This document shows positions 1 to 8,405 of a DNA stretch of 64,000 bases, one piece after another. The first letter of the stretch is position 1; each line of letters starts with the position of its first letter. The notes beneath the pieces are model-generated. The model searched no databases, had not been told where the DNA came from, and was given only the letters and a program-made list of their open reading frames with translations. The translations under genes were made by a program, and so were the position numbers. The stretch lies in contig CAYNRE010000027.1 in the NCBI GenBank assembly GCA_964399535.1, positions 124,001 through 188,000 on the forward strand, given 5' to 3'. This stretch comes from CAYNRE01 sp964399535 (GTDB lineage Bacteria > Planctomycetota > Planctomycetia > Pirellulales > CAYNRE01).

Positions 1-506
1 TGGGCAAAGACGTGTTCCTGCTGATGGACTCGATTACCCGCATGGCCCGGGCCTTTAACAAGTGGGTGGGCAACACCGGCCGGACCATGTCGGGCGGCGT
101 CGACATCAAGGCGCTCGATATTCCCAAGAAGTTGTTTGCCACGGCCCGGGTATTCGAGGAAGGGGGGTCGCTCACGATCGTGGCCACGGCCCTGGTCGAC
201 ACCGGCAGCCGAATGGACGAGTTGATATTTCAAGAGTTCAAGGGCACCGGCAACATGGAGTTGGTGCTCGATCGCAAGCTGGCTGACCGGCGCGTGTGGC
301 CGGCCATCGACATCAGCCAGTCGGGCACGCGTCGCGAAGAGAAGCTGCTTCCGCCCGACGTGCTCCACGCCACCACCATGCTGCGCCGCACGCTTTCGCA
401 GATGCACCACGTCGACGCCATGGAGCAGCTCACCAGCAAGCTGGCCAAGTTCAAGTCGAACCGCGAGTTCGTCAACTTGATCAGCGGTGTGCAGTCGATG
501 GACTAG
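1..506 (+). CDS. rho: Transcription termination factor Rho, C-terminal part
   Basis: This is the last 167 residues of Rho, the hexameric RNA-translocating ATPase that releases transcripts. The reading frame is open at the left edge, so the RNA-binding N-terminus and Walker A lie outside the window. Visible parts are the Walker B strand (FLLMDS, near the edge) with the following helix, the SGGVDIKAL segment that corresponds to the Q loop facing the RNA channel, the GGSLTIVATALVDTGS strand-loop, and the GTGNMELVLDRKLADRRVWPA region that carries arginine-finger residues. The SGTRREEKL motif follows. The C-terminus is ordinary and ends in TAG. No U-rich hairpin follows the stop. Recognition is by family signature and is secure; only completeness is limited. 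Confidence 0.97.
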   Translation, partial: GKDVFLLMDSITRMARAFNKWVGNTGRTMSGGVDIKALDIPKKLFATARVFEEGGSLTIVATALVDTGSRMDELIFQEFKGTGNMELVLDRKLADRRVWPAIDISQSGTRREEKLLPPDVLHATTMLRRTLSQMHHVDAMEQLTSKLAKFKSNREFVNLISGVQSMD

Positions 507-790
507 CCCCCTGCTGGAATCGACCAGCAAGTGCGATCGGCCGCGCAGTTTGGGCCGCTTGCATCCGGCCGCTTGAGAGGGCCCCGGGGTTACGTCGCGC
601 GCCTACCTGGAACCTGCTGGTATCGAGCGCTGGCCCTGCGGACCGAGCCCCCCGCTTTCACCCTCACAGGGTGGTCGCGCTACTCTGGGCTTGGCCGTCT
701 TCCCTAGTGGGCACTTAGGACCCGAGGCACCACCCCTTTGGCTTCGGGGGAGGGCTGGTTGGGGCACCTGGTCGCGGTCGCCCCGGTCAC
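507..790. other. Intergenic stretch after rho, nothing recognised
   Basis: The interval between the rho stop and the terminator at 791-825 is GC-rich and has no reading frame with a plausible start, ribosome site or recognisable product. Overlapping frames here are arginine/proline-rich and look like non-coding translation. No tRNA clover-leaf was found. Confidence 0.5.
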
Positions 791-825
791 AAAAAAACAG
801 GGCCCGTTCCGTTGGGAACGGGCCC
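791..825 (-). terminator. Rho-independent terminator of the small lipoprotein gene
   Basis: Read on the minus strand there is a perfect 11-bp stem (800-810 with 815-825), a four-base loop (811-814), and then a run of seven T residues (plus-strand A at 791-797). It lies about 200 bases downstream of the lipoprotein stop at 1022. The orientation fits that gene and not rho, which reads the other way. Confidence 0.85.
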
Positions 826-1021
826 TTGGGATCGAACCGAGTTCGACCTGGCTCACCGAGTTCGACCCGGCATGCTGTGCCTTGGCCGGCGGCCGCCTTG
901 GGCGGCCTGTTGGAGTACGCGACCCCAACCGGGTGTCGCTTGCCGGGCGAGTCGGCACCGCAACCTGGCGGCGCACCCCATCCCAGCGCGATCGCGACGC
1001 GGTCCGGCCGGCTCTCCGCAA

Positions 1022-1171
1022 CTACTCGGCGGGGGTCTCAGCCGGGGTCTCGGCCGGAGTTTCGGCCGGAGCTTCAGTCGTCGTCGGAGCGGCCGACTCT
1101 TCGGTCTTGGCGCAGCCAACGGCAAAGGTACCCAGGCTCAGCAACAGGGCGAGCGTAGCCAACTTCTTCAT
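1022..1171 (-). CDS. Small secreted lipoprotein with ETPA repeats (49 aa)
   Basis: A 49-codon gene with a type II signal peptide: MKK, a leucine/alanine-rich core, then FAVGC, so Cys20 would be the lipidated residue. The mature part is only about 29 residues. It is an acidic, proline/alanine-rich tail with the four-residue unit ETPA repeated three times at the end. A ribosome site (AAGGA) lies about 8 bases before the ATG. The gene has its own intrinsic terminator at 791-825, so it is probably a single-gene transcript. No function can be assigned. Planctomycete genomes often carry such tiny lipoproteins, and this window has a second one at 20544-20705. It is the only minus-strand gene between rho and the sigma factor. 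Confidence 0.75.
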   Translation of the reverse strand: MKKLATLALLLSLGTFAVGCAKTEESAAPTTTEAPAETPAETPAETPAE

Positions 1172-1255
1172 TGCAGTACTTCCTTCAAGGTATGCGACCT
1201 AACTTGACCGGGGGCGGCGGGCGGCATGCCCGGGCCCTCCTCTATCACGGTTGTT

Positions 1256-1286
1256 CCGTGGCCTAGGGGTTTTATTCCCGCCACGG
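1256..1286. repeat. Inverted repeat between divergent lipoprotein and sigma-factor genes
   Basis: CCGTGGC (1256-1262) is complementary to GCCACGG (1280-1286), with an inner GGG/CCC pairing and an AT-rich loop (GTTTTATT). It sits in the 378-base divergent spacer between the genes starting at 1171 (minus) and 1550 (plus). It could be an operator or an untranslated-RNA hairpin; nothing distinguishes the two. No other feature was recognised in this spacer. Confidence 0.35.
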
Positions 1287-1549
1287 TAGAATTTTTCCAA
1301 GATTGCGGCAGCCGGCTCGATTCGACCTGCGGGGGTCGCCGGGCCGCATTCACCATAAGGTTGGGCCGGCTCGCAGCCATTCGCCCCGAACCGCGACCCT
1401 TGCCCGATTCGGGCGTCGGTCCGAGGCGGGCCAGTTGCGCCGGCCAGATCCCCCTTCTCGCGGGGGAGTCTTGGCGTGCAGGGCGGGGTCGCGCAGGGTT
1501 CGCGGGAATATTTCGGCCGTTTGCTGACTCTCAGGGAGTGAACGCCCCA

Positions 1550-2080
1550 ATGGCTGGTGATTCCGCCGACGGTCCGGCTGCCGGCTCGGTGTCGGCCTGG
1601 GTAGTCGAACACCACGAAGCGGTGTACCGATACGCCTGGCGGCTGACCGGCTCGGCGGCCGACGCCGAAGACCTGACCCAACAGGTGTTTCTGGCGGTCC
1701 AGGCTCAGGCGGCTCAGTTGTCCGAGGTGCGCAGTCCGCGGGCTTGGTTACTGACCATCTTGCGGCATGCGTATCTCAAGGGGCGCCGCGCCAAGCGGCC
1801 GGTGCCGCTGACGGCGCTGGAAGTCGATCCCGATTCGATCCCGGCCCAGATGCCGGCCGATTCGGAATGGGATTTCGAGCGGCTGCAAGCGGCGCTCGAC
1901 GAACTGCCCGACGAATTCAAGCTGGTCTTGTTGTTGTTCTACTTCGAACAGTGTTCGTACCAGGAAATTGCCGAGCGGCTGCGGTTGCCGCTGGGCACCG
2001 TCATGAGCCGGTTGTCGCGGGCCAAGGGGCACTTGCGAGTCCGGCTGCTCGAAAAGTCGCTGCACCGAACGGCCCACTAG
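1550..2080 (+). CDS. ECF-type RNA polymerase sigma factor (176 aa)
   Basis: A sigma-70 family protein of extracytoplasmic-function size. Region 2 is visible near the N-terminus (HHEAVYRYAWRLTGSAADAEDL, the helix that binds core polymerase and the -10 element). Region 4 is at the C-terminus (LDELPDEFKLVLLLFYF then SYQEIAERLRLPLGTVMSRL, the -35-binding helix-turn-helix). The ATG at 1550 is preferred because AGGGAG lies 11 bases upstream. An in-frame GTG at 1538 would add four residues, and the longer frame upstream lacks coding character. The next gene, 93 bases downstream, encodes a protein with one membrane helix that could be its anti-sigma partner. Sigma group is not assigned. Confidence 0.9.
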   Translation: MAGDSADGPAAGSVSAWVVEHHEAVYRYAWRLTGSAADAEDLTQQVFLAVQAQAAQLSEVRSPRAWLLTILRHAYLKGRRAKRPVPLTALEVDPDSIPAQMPADSEWDFERLQAALDELPDEFKLVLLLFYFEQCSYQEIAERLRLPLGTVMSRLSRAKGHLRVRLLEKSLHRTAH

Positions 2081-2173
2081 GGCCAAGCGCCGTAGTGGGG
2101 AAGGCGGGCCGCTCAGAGCACGGCCTGCGATACCCGCCTGAGGAAACGGACGTCTTCAGGAGCCGACCAATCC

Positions 2174-3193
2174 ATGAGTAATCAGCCCTCGTTCATGTTC
2201 GACAAGCACCTCATCGAGCGAATCGACGCCTGCCGCCCGGCAAGCGCCGATCATCACGACCCCGCGCTGGGCGACGCGGGCTTTGTGAACTTGGCCGCTC
2301 AGCTAGCGGAAGATCCTCAGGCGGCCGCCTTGTTTGCGCGGGTCCAGGCGATCGACGGTCGGGTTGCCAGTGCCCTGGAAAACTTGGCCGTGCCCCCAGA
2401 CCTGGCCGCCCGGCTACTGGCTCACCTGGCCGAGGCAGCCGACGCCGAGCGGCAGCGAGCGGCCGAGTTGCTCGGCGCGATGTCTGCCGACTGGTCGCCG
2501 CCGGCGAGCCAAACCGCTGAAGTTCCGGGCGGTCCACCGGTGGCTTCCGCTTTAGGGACCGACTCCTGCGAGGGCCGGCTCACGCCCAGCGACCTGGCCA
2601 CCCCCCGCCCGCAGTCTGCCGGCGCCCGGGGGGTGCTTAGCCGCAGGGTCATTTGGCAATTGACCGCGACGGCGGCGGCCCTGGCCATCGTCGCCGGGGC
2701 GGTTTGGTACTGGCCCGCGGAAAAGCCATTTGGTGCGGAACAGTTGGACTTGGCGCTGCGGCAATTTTACGAGCAGGATGCCGGCGGCGAGGCCCGGCTG
2801 CTGATCGATCACGCGCCCCCCGCGACCTTACCCGCGAGCCGGTTCGTGCTCTGGGTCGAGGGCCCGCACGTGGCGTGGCGACCGGTCGAGCGGCTGCTGG
2901 GGCGCCGCGGTCTGGCCTACGAGCTGCAATCGCCCGAGGGCATCGCTGCCACGCTGTACGTGGTGCCGCTCAAAGCCTCGTTGGGCGACCCGGAGCTGCG
3001 TGGCTTGTTGCCCACCCAACCGCCCGAACGCCCGTTATTTACCGGCGGGCTGGTGACCAGCGTCTGGCGCGAGGGCCCGCTGGCCTACTTGCTGGTGATT
3101 CGTGGAACGGAGCGCAGCTACCGGCAGTTTGTCGCGCCGCCATCGGCGGTTGCCCGGGTAGGCGGCGGGCGATTGCCCGCAAAGTCAACCTAG
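2174..3193 (+). CDS. Putative membrane-anchored anti-sigma or regulatory protein (339 aa)
   Basis: Located directly after the ECF sigma gene, with a ribosome site (CAGGAG) before the ATG. The protein has a soluble N-terminal half (about residues 1-155), one strong membrane helix around residues 158-178 (IWQLTATAAALAIVAGAVWYW), and a C-terminal domain of about 160 residues presumably outside the cytoplasm. This is the layout of a transmembrane anti-sigma factor. The N-terminal part has no HxxxCxxC zinc-binding anti-sigma motif, so the assignment rests on position and topology only. The C-terminal domain has no motif I recognise. Confidence 0.6.
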   Translation: MSNQPSFMFDKHLIERIDACRPASADHHDPALGDAGFVNLAAQLAEDPQAAALFARVQAIDGRVASALENLAVPPDLAARLLAHLAEAADAERQRAAELLGAMSADWSPPASQTAEVPGGPPVASALGTDSCEGRLTPSDLATPRPQSAGARGVLSRRVIWQLTATAAALAIVAGAVWYWPAEKPFGAEQLDLALRQFYEQDAGGEARLLIDHAPPATLPASRFVLWVEGPHVAWRPVERLLGRRGLAYELQSPEGIAATLYVVPLKASLGDPELRGLLPTQPPERPLFTGGLVTSVWREGPLAYLLVIRGTERSYRQFVAPPSAVARVGGGRLPAKST

Positions 3194-3502
3194 TTTTCCA
3201 GGCTGGTTCAGGCTTGTCCCAGGCTTCCACCCGGTGTGGTGGTGCCAGGCCGAACAATCGGCAGATCTTTCTCAACCCCATCGTTTCAGCGAGCCGAAGT
3301 CATCCAACGTCGCCCTCGCTGGGATGCGCCGCGCCCCGCGGCACGCCACCTGGCGGGGCGCGATCGGCAGGGACCCAGGATGGGGGCGACGCGCCAGCGC
3401 GGCGCACCCGCCAGGCTTGGACCGGCGACCCGCATCGCCTGGCCCAGGCGCTTGCCGCCCAGGCTGCTCGTCCGAACAAAGCCATTGAGGGGGGAACGAA
3501 CG
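3194..3502. other. Intergenic gap, nothing recognised
   Basis: About 310 bases between the putative anti-sigma gene and the next secreted-protein gene. No convincing gene, intrinsic terminator or structured RNA is visible. A -35/-10 pair could not be chosen confidently. Confidence 0.4.
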
Positions 3503-3934
3503 ATGAAGTGGGTGCTTATGTTGTCGCTGATTGGTGTGACCGGCGTGGCGGCCGCGCAGGCGCAAGACGTGCGGTTTCGCCAGGAGCCTGCCGCCGATGC
3601 GAGCGTGGAAGAACCGATGATTTCAACCGGCTCGGTGACTCCGACGGTCGAGATGTGGTTCTACGAACAGGCCCTGCGGCGATACAACGATCCGAAAGTC
3701 GCGGTTCGGGCAAAGGCCGAATACGCCGCGGCACAGCGTCAGCGACGCCTCGCGGCACAGAAGTGGTTCGGCTACTCGAACGCGCGACCCACGGTGACCG
3801 TGACCCCGACCATGACCCCGTACTCGCCCGGCTGGACCGCCAACAGCTATCGCCCCGAGCAGTGGCGCGGGGTCGGCACGCAAAGCGTAACGGTGGTTCC
3901 GCGTTCGAGCGGGTTCCAGGGCCGGCTGTGGTAG
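3503..3934 (+). CDS. Secreted protein of unknown function (143 aa)
   Basis: The ATG follows a strong purine-rich ribosome site (GAGGGGGGAA). The protein begins with a signal peptide ending near AAAQAQ, so it is likely exported and cleaved there. The mature part contains a helical stretch (EMWFYEQALRRYNDP through AEYAAAQRQRRLAAQKW) and then a low-complexity region rich in Thr, Pro, Ser and Tyr. It ends in a short tail with several aromatic and basic residues. No catalytic motif or known family was recognised. It stands alone: a plus-strand gene lies upstream and a minus-strand gene downstream. Confidence 0.65.
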   Translation: MKWVLMLSLIGVTGVAAAQAQDVRFRQEPAADASVEEPMISTGSVTPTVEMWFYEQALRRYNDPKVAVRAKAEYAAAQRQRRLAAQKWFGYSNARPTVTVTPTMTPYSPGWTANSYRPEQWRGVGTQSVTVVPRSSGFQGRLW

Positions 3935-3986
3935 CCGCCGGCCGGCCAGCCAAGCGGTAGGCGAAGTTCCTGAAAACGCCGGGGGG

Positions 3987-4376
3987 CTAGCGACCGGCGC
4001 TTGCCAGCGCACGGCGCAAGCGCGACTCGAGCTCGGCGGCGGTTAGGCCCTGGACAAGCCACTGCTTGGTTCTGGCTGTGGGGCCGCTTACCAGTTCGAG
4101 TTGGCCGCGGCGCAAGTCCAAACTGGCAGCCAGCAGCAGGCGAATTGCTTCGTTGGCGCGGCCCTGTTCGGGGGCCGCGGTCACCGACACTTTGAGTCGC
4201 CCATCGCGCTCGACACTCAGGCCAGTCGAGCGCGCCCCAGGCTGAGCGCGAATCGTCAACAGCGCGCCGGCAGGGTGCGCCGCCACGGGGCCAGGCGCTG
4301 CGGCGTCATGGTTCGTCGGGGCTGCTGGCACGGCCGAGGGCCTCGGACCGGTGCTCTTGCGGCCACGGCGGCTCAT
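3987..4376 (-). CDS. yggU: DUF167/YggU family protein (129 aa)
   Basis: The central part matches the YggU/DUF167 fold: the RAQPGARSTGL strand, then DGRLKVSVTAAPEQGRANEAIRLLLA and the downstream GPTARTKQWLVQGL. The signature PxxGxANxA (here PEQGRANEA) is intact. An N-terminal extension of about 40 residues is rich in Ala, Pro and basic residues and looks disordered. Its ATG overlaps the stop of yggS by four bases (ATGA), so the two are translationally coupled. The yggS-yggU pairing is common in bacteria. The biochemical role of the family is not settled. Confidence 0.85.
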   Translation of the reverse strand: MSRRGRKSTGPRPSAVPAAPTNHDAAAPGPVAAHPAGALLTIRAQPGARSTGLSVERDGRLKVSVTAAPEQGRANEAIRLLLAASLDLRRGQLELVSGPTARTKQWLVQGLTAAELESRLRRALASAGR

Positions 4377-5113
4377 GGCGAGTGCTCCTGGCGGGACGGC
4401 TCTGGGTCGATGCCCGCAAAGAGCACCGAACCCAGCCGCACGATCGTCGAACCCTCTTCGATTGCGACCTCGAAATCGTCGCTCATGCCCATCGACAGTT
4501 CGTCTAGGCCCAGCGATTCAGGCCAAACGCCCCGGAGCGAATCACGCACCTGGCGGAGCCGGGCGAAATCGATCCGGGCCGTGGCGGGGCCCCCCTCGAG
4601 CCGCGCCATGGTCATCAGCCCGCGGACCGTGATGCCAGGCAACTGGGCCAACCAGTCGCCCAGGCTCGCAAGTTCCTCGGCGGGAAAGCCCCCCTTGGTG
4701 GCATCGGGCGCGAGATGCACTTCGATCAGGGTTGGCACTTGCCGGCCCGCCTGAACGGCCCAGGCCGATGCGGCCTGGAGCACGCGGCGGCTGTCGGCCG
4801 AGTGCCAAAGGCCTACCAGCGGCAGGGTGCGGGCCAGCTTGTTGCGCTGCAAATGGCCTACCAGGTGCCAGTGAACCGGACCGGGATGCGAAGCGAGTTG
4901 CTGCCAGGCTTCGGCCTTGCGAACCAACTGCTGGGGCCGGCTCTCGCCCAGATCGACGAGGCCGCATCGGGCCAGGTCGGCCGAGACCTCGAGCGACACG
5001 TATTTCGTCACGCCGACCAGGCGTACCGCGTCGACGGGCCGGCCGCTGCGCTGGGCGGCCGCGGCGATGCGGGCCCGGACTTCGGCCAGATTCTCGGCCA
5101 ATCGCGGATTCAT
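4373..5113 (-). CDS. yggS: YggS/PLPBP family pyridoxal phosphate homeostasis protein (246 aa)
   Basis: An alanine-racemase-like barrel protein that carries pyridoxal 5'-phosphate and helps keep vitamin B6 and amino-acid pools in balance; no catalytic activity is established for the family. The PLP lysine is Lys37 in GVTKY. Other family blocks are the GESRPQQLVRKAE segment, HLVGHLQRNKLARTL, and the C-terminal LSMGMSDDFEVAIEEGSTIVRLGS phosphate-binding region. Length is normal for the family. It is followed by yggU with a four-base overlap and preceded by a 1.9-kb unknown gene on the same strand. Confidence 0.93.
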   Translation of the reverse strand: MNPRLAENLAEVRARIAAAAQRSGRPVDAVRLVGVTKYVSLEVSADLARCGLVDLGESRPQQLVRKAEAWQQLASHPGPVHWHLVGHLQRNKLARTLPLVGLWHSADSRRVLQAASAWAVQAGRQVPTLIEVHLAPDATKGGFPAEELASLGDWLAQLPGITVRGLMTMARLEGGPATARIDFARLRQVRDSLRGVWPESLGLDELSMGMSDDFEVAIEEGSTIVRLGSVLFAGIDPEPSRQEHSP

Positions 5114-5125
5114 GGCCCCCTGGGT

Positions 5126-6991
5126 TTACTCGAGTTCGGCTTCCAATTCCAGCAAGGTTTCCGCGTTGCCGTCGCCGCGGAAGCGGCCCACGAAGAACTC
5201 GGTAACCAGGTTCTTGCCGAGCACGGTGCGGTTGGCCGGGCCATCGAAGGAACGATAGATCAGCCACTGCCGACCGCCGAACTGCACGCGAAACGCGGCG
5301 GCAGCGTTCGAGGGGACCACCGATCGCTGCTCGGCCACGGTGAGCTGGCGCCAGGTGAGCGGTTCGTTCCGGCGCCGCGGCTCCAGATCGATCCACAGCG
5401 CTGCCGCCAGGGCCGGCCCGCTTGCTTGCTGCTCGAGCGTCAGGTGTTGGCCGTCGACCGTCAGGCTTCCCACCCGGTGGTCGCACTGCCACTCGGGCAG
5501 CGCGAGCGGCAACACCCAGCCCCCTCCCCGCGGCGCCTCAAGCCGTAATTCGCGGGTCTGCTCCGCGGGTGAGCAGGCAACCTGGGCCGCCAGGGGCAAA
5601 CGGCCCGTGTAGCTCAGCGGTGCCGCGTCTTCCGCCAGCACGGAATCGATCAGCAGCAGAAACCGATCGGCGCGGGCCAGAAGGACTTGCCGCTGAATGC
5701 GCACGCTGGGCGAGAGATCGGCCTCGAGTTCGAGGTAATCCAGGTCTTCGTCCGAGGTCCAACAAATCTGCGCCCAAGGCTCGCTCACCGTGAGCGTTTG
5801 GTCGTTTTGCCGCACCTGGCACGACCAGGCGCCCGAGAACCAGGGTTGGCCTTGGCTAAGCAGCTCGATCTTTGAGTTGGGGCCGTGGTGGTCGACCGCC
5901 ACCAGATTGGCCCGGCGGCTCCAATCGCTACGCAACACCGCCGCTTGCGCCCAGCCCGATTGGCTCGAAGCGGGCGCGGAGGTGATCCAGCCCGGCAGCT
6001 TGTCGTCGGCAGGCGAACGCTTGCGCGACTTGCCGTCGGCCAGGGCCTTGCCGGGTCGGTTCAGCGTGGTCGCGGCCTCTCGGAGCCAGCGCCCTCGCCG
6101 GGCGGAATCGGTTTGGCCGAGCAGGGCCGGCTCGACCTGCAGGGCCTGGGAACCGTCGCGCCGCGTAAGCCGCAGTGCATGCTGCCAGGCCCGCAGAAAG
6201 CGCTCGACCGAGCTTTCCGGCCAGGGCTGTTTGTCGAGAGCCCGGGCCAGATGCCAACAGCGCGTCCAAGAGGCCAACAGGGGCCGGAGGTGAACTTCCT
6301 GCGCCGCGCGAATCTGGCCCGCTTCATCGAGCAGTTGTTCCCAACTCTCCCGGATCACGCTGCGAGCCTCGCCCGCCAGCGACCGGCAGGGCCAAAGCTC
6401 GGGTAAGACGCAGGCCAGGCTCAAGGGAAGTTCGCCGACCAGCACCAGTTCGACACGCGGATCGGCCGGGGCGGGCGCAAGTTTGGCCGCGTTGACCGCT
6501 TGCAGCAGGTGGGCGAGCAGCTCCCACCAGCGGGTTGCCGACAGCCACTGGGCCAGCGCCGGAAGCGCCGAGGCCCAGCCCACCAGTTCGAGCGAGTCGC
6601 TGTAGCCAGGCAGCCCTGGCTGATCCTCGGCTAACAACTCGCGGACCAGGGCTTCCAGCGCCTCGGGCTCGATAGGTTTGCCTCGCCGCACGCGGTCGAG
6701 CGGCCCCAGCACCTCGGCGGCAGCCTGGCAGTCGGCGGCGTCGTCCAATCCCCAGCGCCAGGGGGCCTGGCGCAGCGGAAACCGCGCCAATCGCTCGGCC
6801 AGCCCCCGCGGCTTGCGGCGGCGGGCCAGATGCTTTTGCCATTGGCGCCACCCGCGGCTGCCATCCGACCAGCCCGCTGCCTCGCGCACCGCCGAGGGGA
6901 CCGAGTCGTGCCAGGCGGGGGCTTGCGCCAATCGCAGCAGATCGAACTCTGGGAACAGGCTCGGGCGGGGCAATGCGCGGGTCGAAGACAT
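5126..6991 (-). CDS. Large protein of unknown function (about 621 aa)
   Basis: A long, codon-consistent gene ending 12 bases before yggS. The product has a helical, Trp- and Leu-rich N-terminal half with basic clusters, and a beta-rich C-terminal half with many paired hydrophobic strands and an RADRFLLLIDSV segment. That pattern resembles the C-terminal beta-sandwich of heparinase II/III-like proteins, but no catalytic residues of that family could be placed, so this is only a suggestion. No signal peptide is obvious. An in-frame upstream start at 7033 would add 14 residues; the ATG at 6991 is used because the sequence after it (MSSTRALPRPSLFPEF) looks more protein-like. Same-strand position suggests co-transcription with yggS-yggU. 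Confidence 0.6.
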   Translation of the reverse strand: MSSTRALPRPSLFPEFDLLRLAQAPAWHDSVPSAVREAAGWSDGSRGWRQWQKHLARRRKPRGLAERLARFPLRQAPWRWGLDDAADCQAAAEVLGPLDRVRRGKPIEPEALEALVRELLAEDQPGLPGYSDSLELVGWASALPALAQWLSATRWWELLAHLLQAVNAAKLAPAPADPRVELVLVGELPLSLACVLPELWPCRSLAGEARSVIRESWEQLLDEAGQIRAAQEVHLRPLLASWTRCWHLARALDKQPWPESSVERFLRAWQHALRLTRRDGSQALQVEPALLGQTDSARRGRWLREAATTLNRPGKALADGKSRKRSPADDKLPGWITSAPASSQSGWAQAAVLRSDWSRRANLVAVDHHGPNSKIELLSQGQPWFSGAWSCQVRQNDQTLTVSEPWAQICWTSDEDLDYLELEADLSPSVRIQRQVLLARADRFLLLIDSVLAEDAAPLSYTGRLPLAAQVACSPAEQTRELRLEAPRGGGWVLPLALPEWQCDHRVGSLTVDGQHLTLEQQASGPALAAALWIDLEPRRRNEPLTWRQLTVAEQRSVVPSNAAAAFRVQFGGRQWLIYRSFDGPANRTVLGKNLVTEFFVGRFRGDGNAETLLELEAELE

Positions 6992-7478
6992 GGTGTGCCA
7001 GGCGGGTCCAGGGAAAGTAGCGGGTGACGCCACGCGGTTGGCTGCTTCCGCCGACGGCGCGCTCGATCCGGCAAGTGCGGCGGCGGGGCAGGGCAGGCCT
7101 GGCCGGCGGGCGCCGCTTGGCGCCCGCTGCGGCTCGGGGCGAGCAATAGACCGTCACCAGCGTCGGCAGTATCTTAGCAACCGTCAGCGGTGCGACAACG
7201 TACGCCAGAACGAAGCGGAAACTCGGGAGCTCGACACAATGCGGGCAGCTCACCCCTATGGCCGGGCGAGACACGCAACAGCCCGCGAATGGGTGGGGGG
7301 GCGATTTCAGGATCGCGCCCCAACGGGTGCTGGCGCAAGCCGCGACCCGTTGGGTCGCCAGCCCGGCGAAGCCGAACCCCGGCCCCTCGGGCTACTGCCC
7401 GGACTTGCTTGTGGCACGCGGCGGGCCGCGCCGGGGGGTGCCCCCGCCGGGTACGCTTGTCGCCGGCCAACCGCACCA
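6992..7478. other. Divergent spacer, no separate gene recognised
   Basis: About 490 bases between divergent genes. The frame of the downstream YdjY gene stays open through much of it, and an ATG at 7239 has a reasonable ribosome site (GGGAG, spacing 9). The encoded ~80 residues are Arg/Pro/Gly-rich and lack protein character, so I treat the region mainly as regulatory spacer. Confidence 0.4.
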
Positions 7479-8198
7479 ATGGTGGTGCTGTTGCTCGTGG
7501 CGCTCGGCACCCTGTTGCGGGGCGAAGCACCCCTCGCCCGGGCCGACGAACCGCGACCGGCGCCGGGGCCCGCCCCCGAGCTGCCCAAGGATTGCGTGAG
7601 GCTCTCGCCCGAGGCCGACGTTTGGATCGACCGAGCTGGTAAGCAGGTGGTGCTCGAGGGGCGGGTGGTCTTGCGAGCCGGTCCGCTGGAGCTTCTGGCT
7701 TGCCCCGAACAAACCAAAGAGCACGAAGCGATCGTGGCGCTGAAGACCAAGGCCTTTGTGGTGCATACGGCCCTGCTGGCCGTGGGAGCCGAGGTGGGCG
7801 CGGCCGTACAGTACGACCCCGAGTATCGGCCCGCCAGCGGCACGCCGATCGACGTTGAGGTGCGCTGGGTCGACTCGCAGGGGAAGACCCAGTCGCTACC
7901 GGCCCAGCAGTGGATTCGCGACGTGAAGACCGGCCAGGCCATGGCGACGAGCTGGGTGTTTGCCGGCAGTGGGTTTTGGGAAAACCCGGATACGCGCGAG
8001 CGCTACTACCTGGCCGAAGACGGGGATTTGATCTGTGTCTCGAACTTCCCCAGCGCCACGCTCGATGTGCCGATCGAGAGCTCGCAGGCCAACGAAGCGC
8101 TCCTGTTCGAAGCGTTTACCGATCGGATTCCGCCGCTGGACACCCGGGTGCAATTGAGATTGAAGCCCCGCCCGGCCGCTAAGACGAAAACGGAGTGA
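7479..8198 (+). CDS. YdjY-domain secreted protein (239 aa)
   Basis: The protein starts with a hydrophobic signal segment (MVVLLLVALGTLL, cleavage near ARADEP) and continues with a domain of the YdjY type: LSPEADVWIDRAGKQVVLEGRVVLRAGPLE, then CPEQTKEHEAIVAL and the later WVFAGSGFW and VSNFPSATLDVP segments. The family is widespread in planctomycetes as exported proteins; its function is not established. A single cysteine (in ACPEQ) lies in the conserved region. The start is uncertain. The ATG at 7479 gives a clean signal peptide but a weak ribosome site; the in-frame ATG at 7239 has a better ribosome site but an implausible N-terminus. Confidence 0.7.
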   Translation: MVVLLLVALGTLLRGEAPLARADEPRPAPGPAPELPKDCVRLSPEADVWIDRAGKQVVLEGRVVLRAGPLELLACPEQTKEHEAIVALKTKAFVVHTALLAVGAEVGAAVQYDPEYRPASGTPIDVEVRWVDSQGKTQSLPAQQWIRDVKTGQAMATSWVFAGSGFWENPDTRERYYLAEDGDLICVSNFPSATLDVPIESSQANEALLFEAFTDRIPPLDTRVQLRLKPRPAAKTKTE

Positions 8199-8263
8199 CC
8201 GGCTGACAAGCCGGCAGCGGTGAAGCCAGGGGCCCGTGGAAGAACCTGGGGCCCGTAGAAGAA
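8199..8263. repeat. Short hairpin and 19-bp-period direct repeat after the YdjY gene
   Basis: Right after the stop codon CCGGCT (8199-8204) pairs with AGCCGG (8209-8214) across a four-base loop, without a T-run. Two near-identical 16-base copies of GGGGCCCGTRGAAGAA follow at 8229-8244 and 8248-8263. These may be transcript-end structures or slippage repeats. Confidence 0.5.
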
Positions 8264-8405
8264 TTGGCTGAGGGGGCGGATCGGCGGGTTTCGACCGACA
8301 CCGGGTGGCAGGGCGCCGCGGTTTTCACCATGGCCCCGGTTTTCCCCAACGACAGCCCTGGTCCGATCGCGGTCTGCCCTGCGCAGGGGGCGCGGCGAGC
8401 TTTTC

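Noticed and set aside
829..875. Possible tRNA T-arm near GGTTCGATCCC on the minus strand
   Set aside because: Only four of five stem pairs and no clover-leaf around it; it overlaps the terminator region.
7239..7478. N-terminal extension of the YdjY protein from the ATG at 7239
   Set aside because: Ribosome site is acceptable, but the 80 encoded residues are Arg/Pro/Gly-rich without protein character and would bury the signal peptide.
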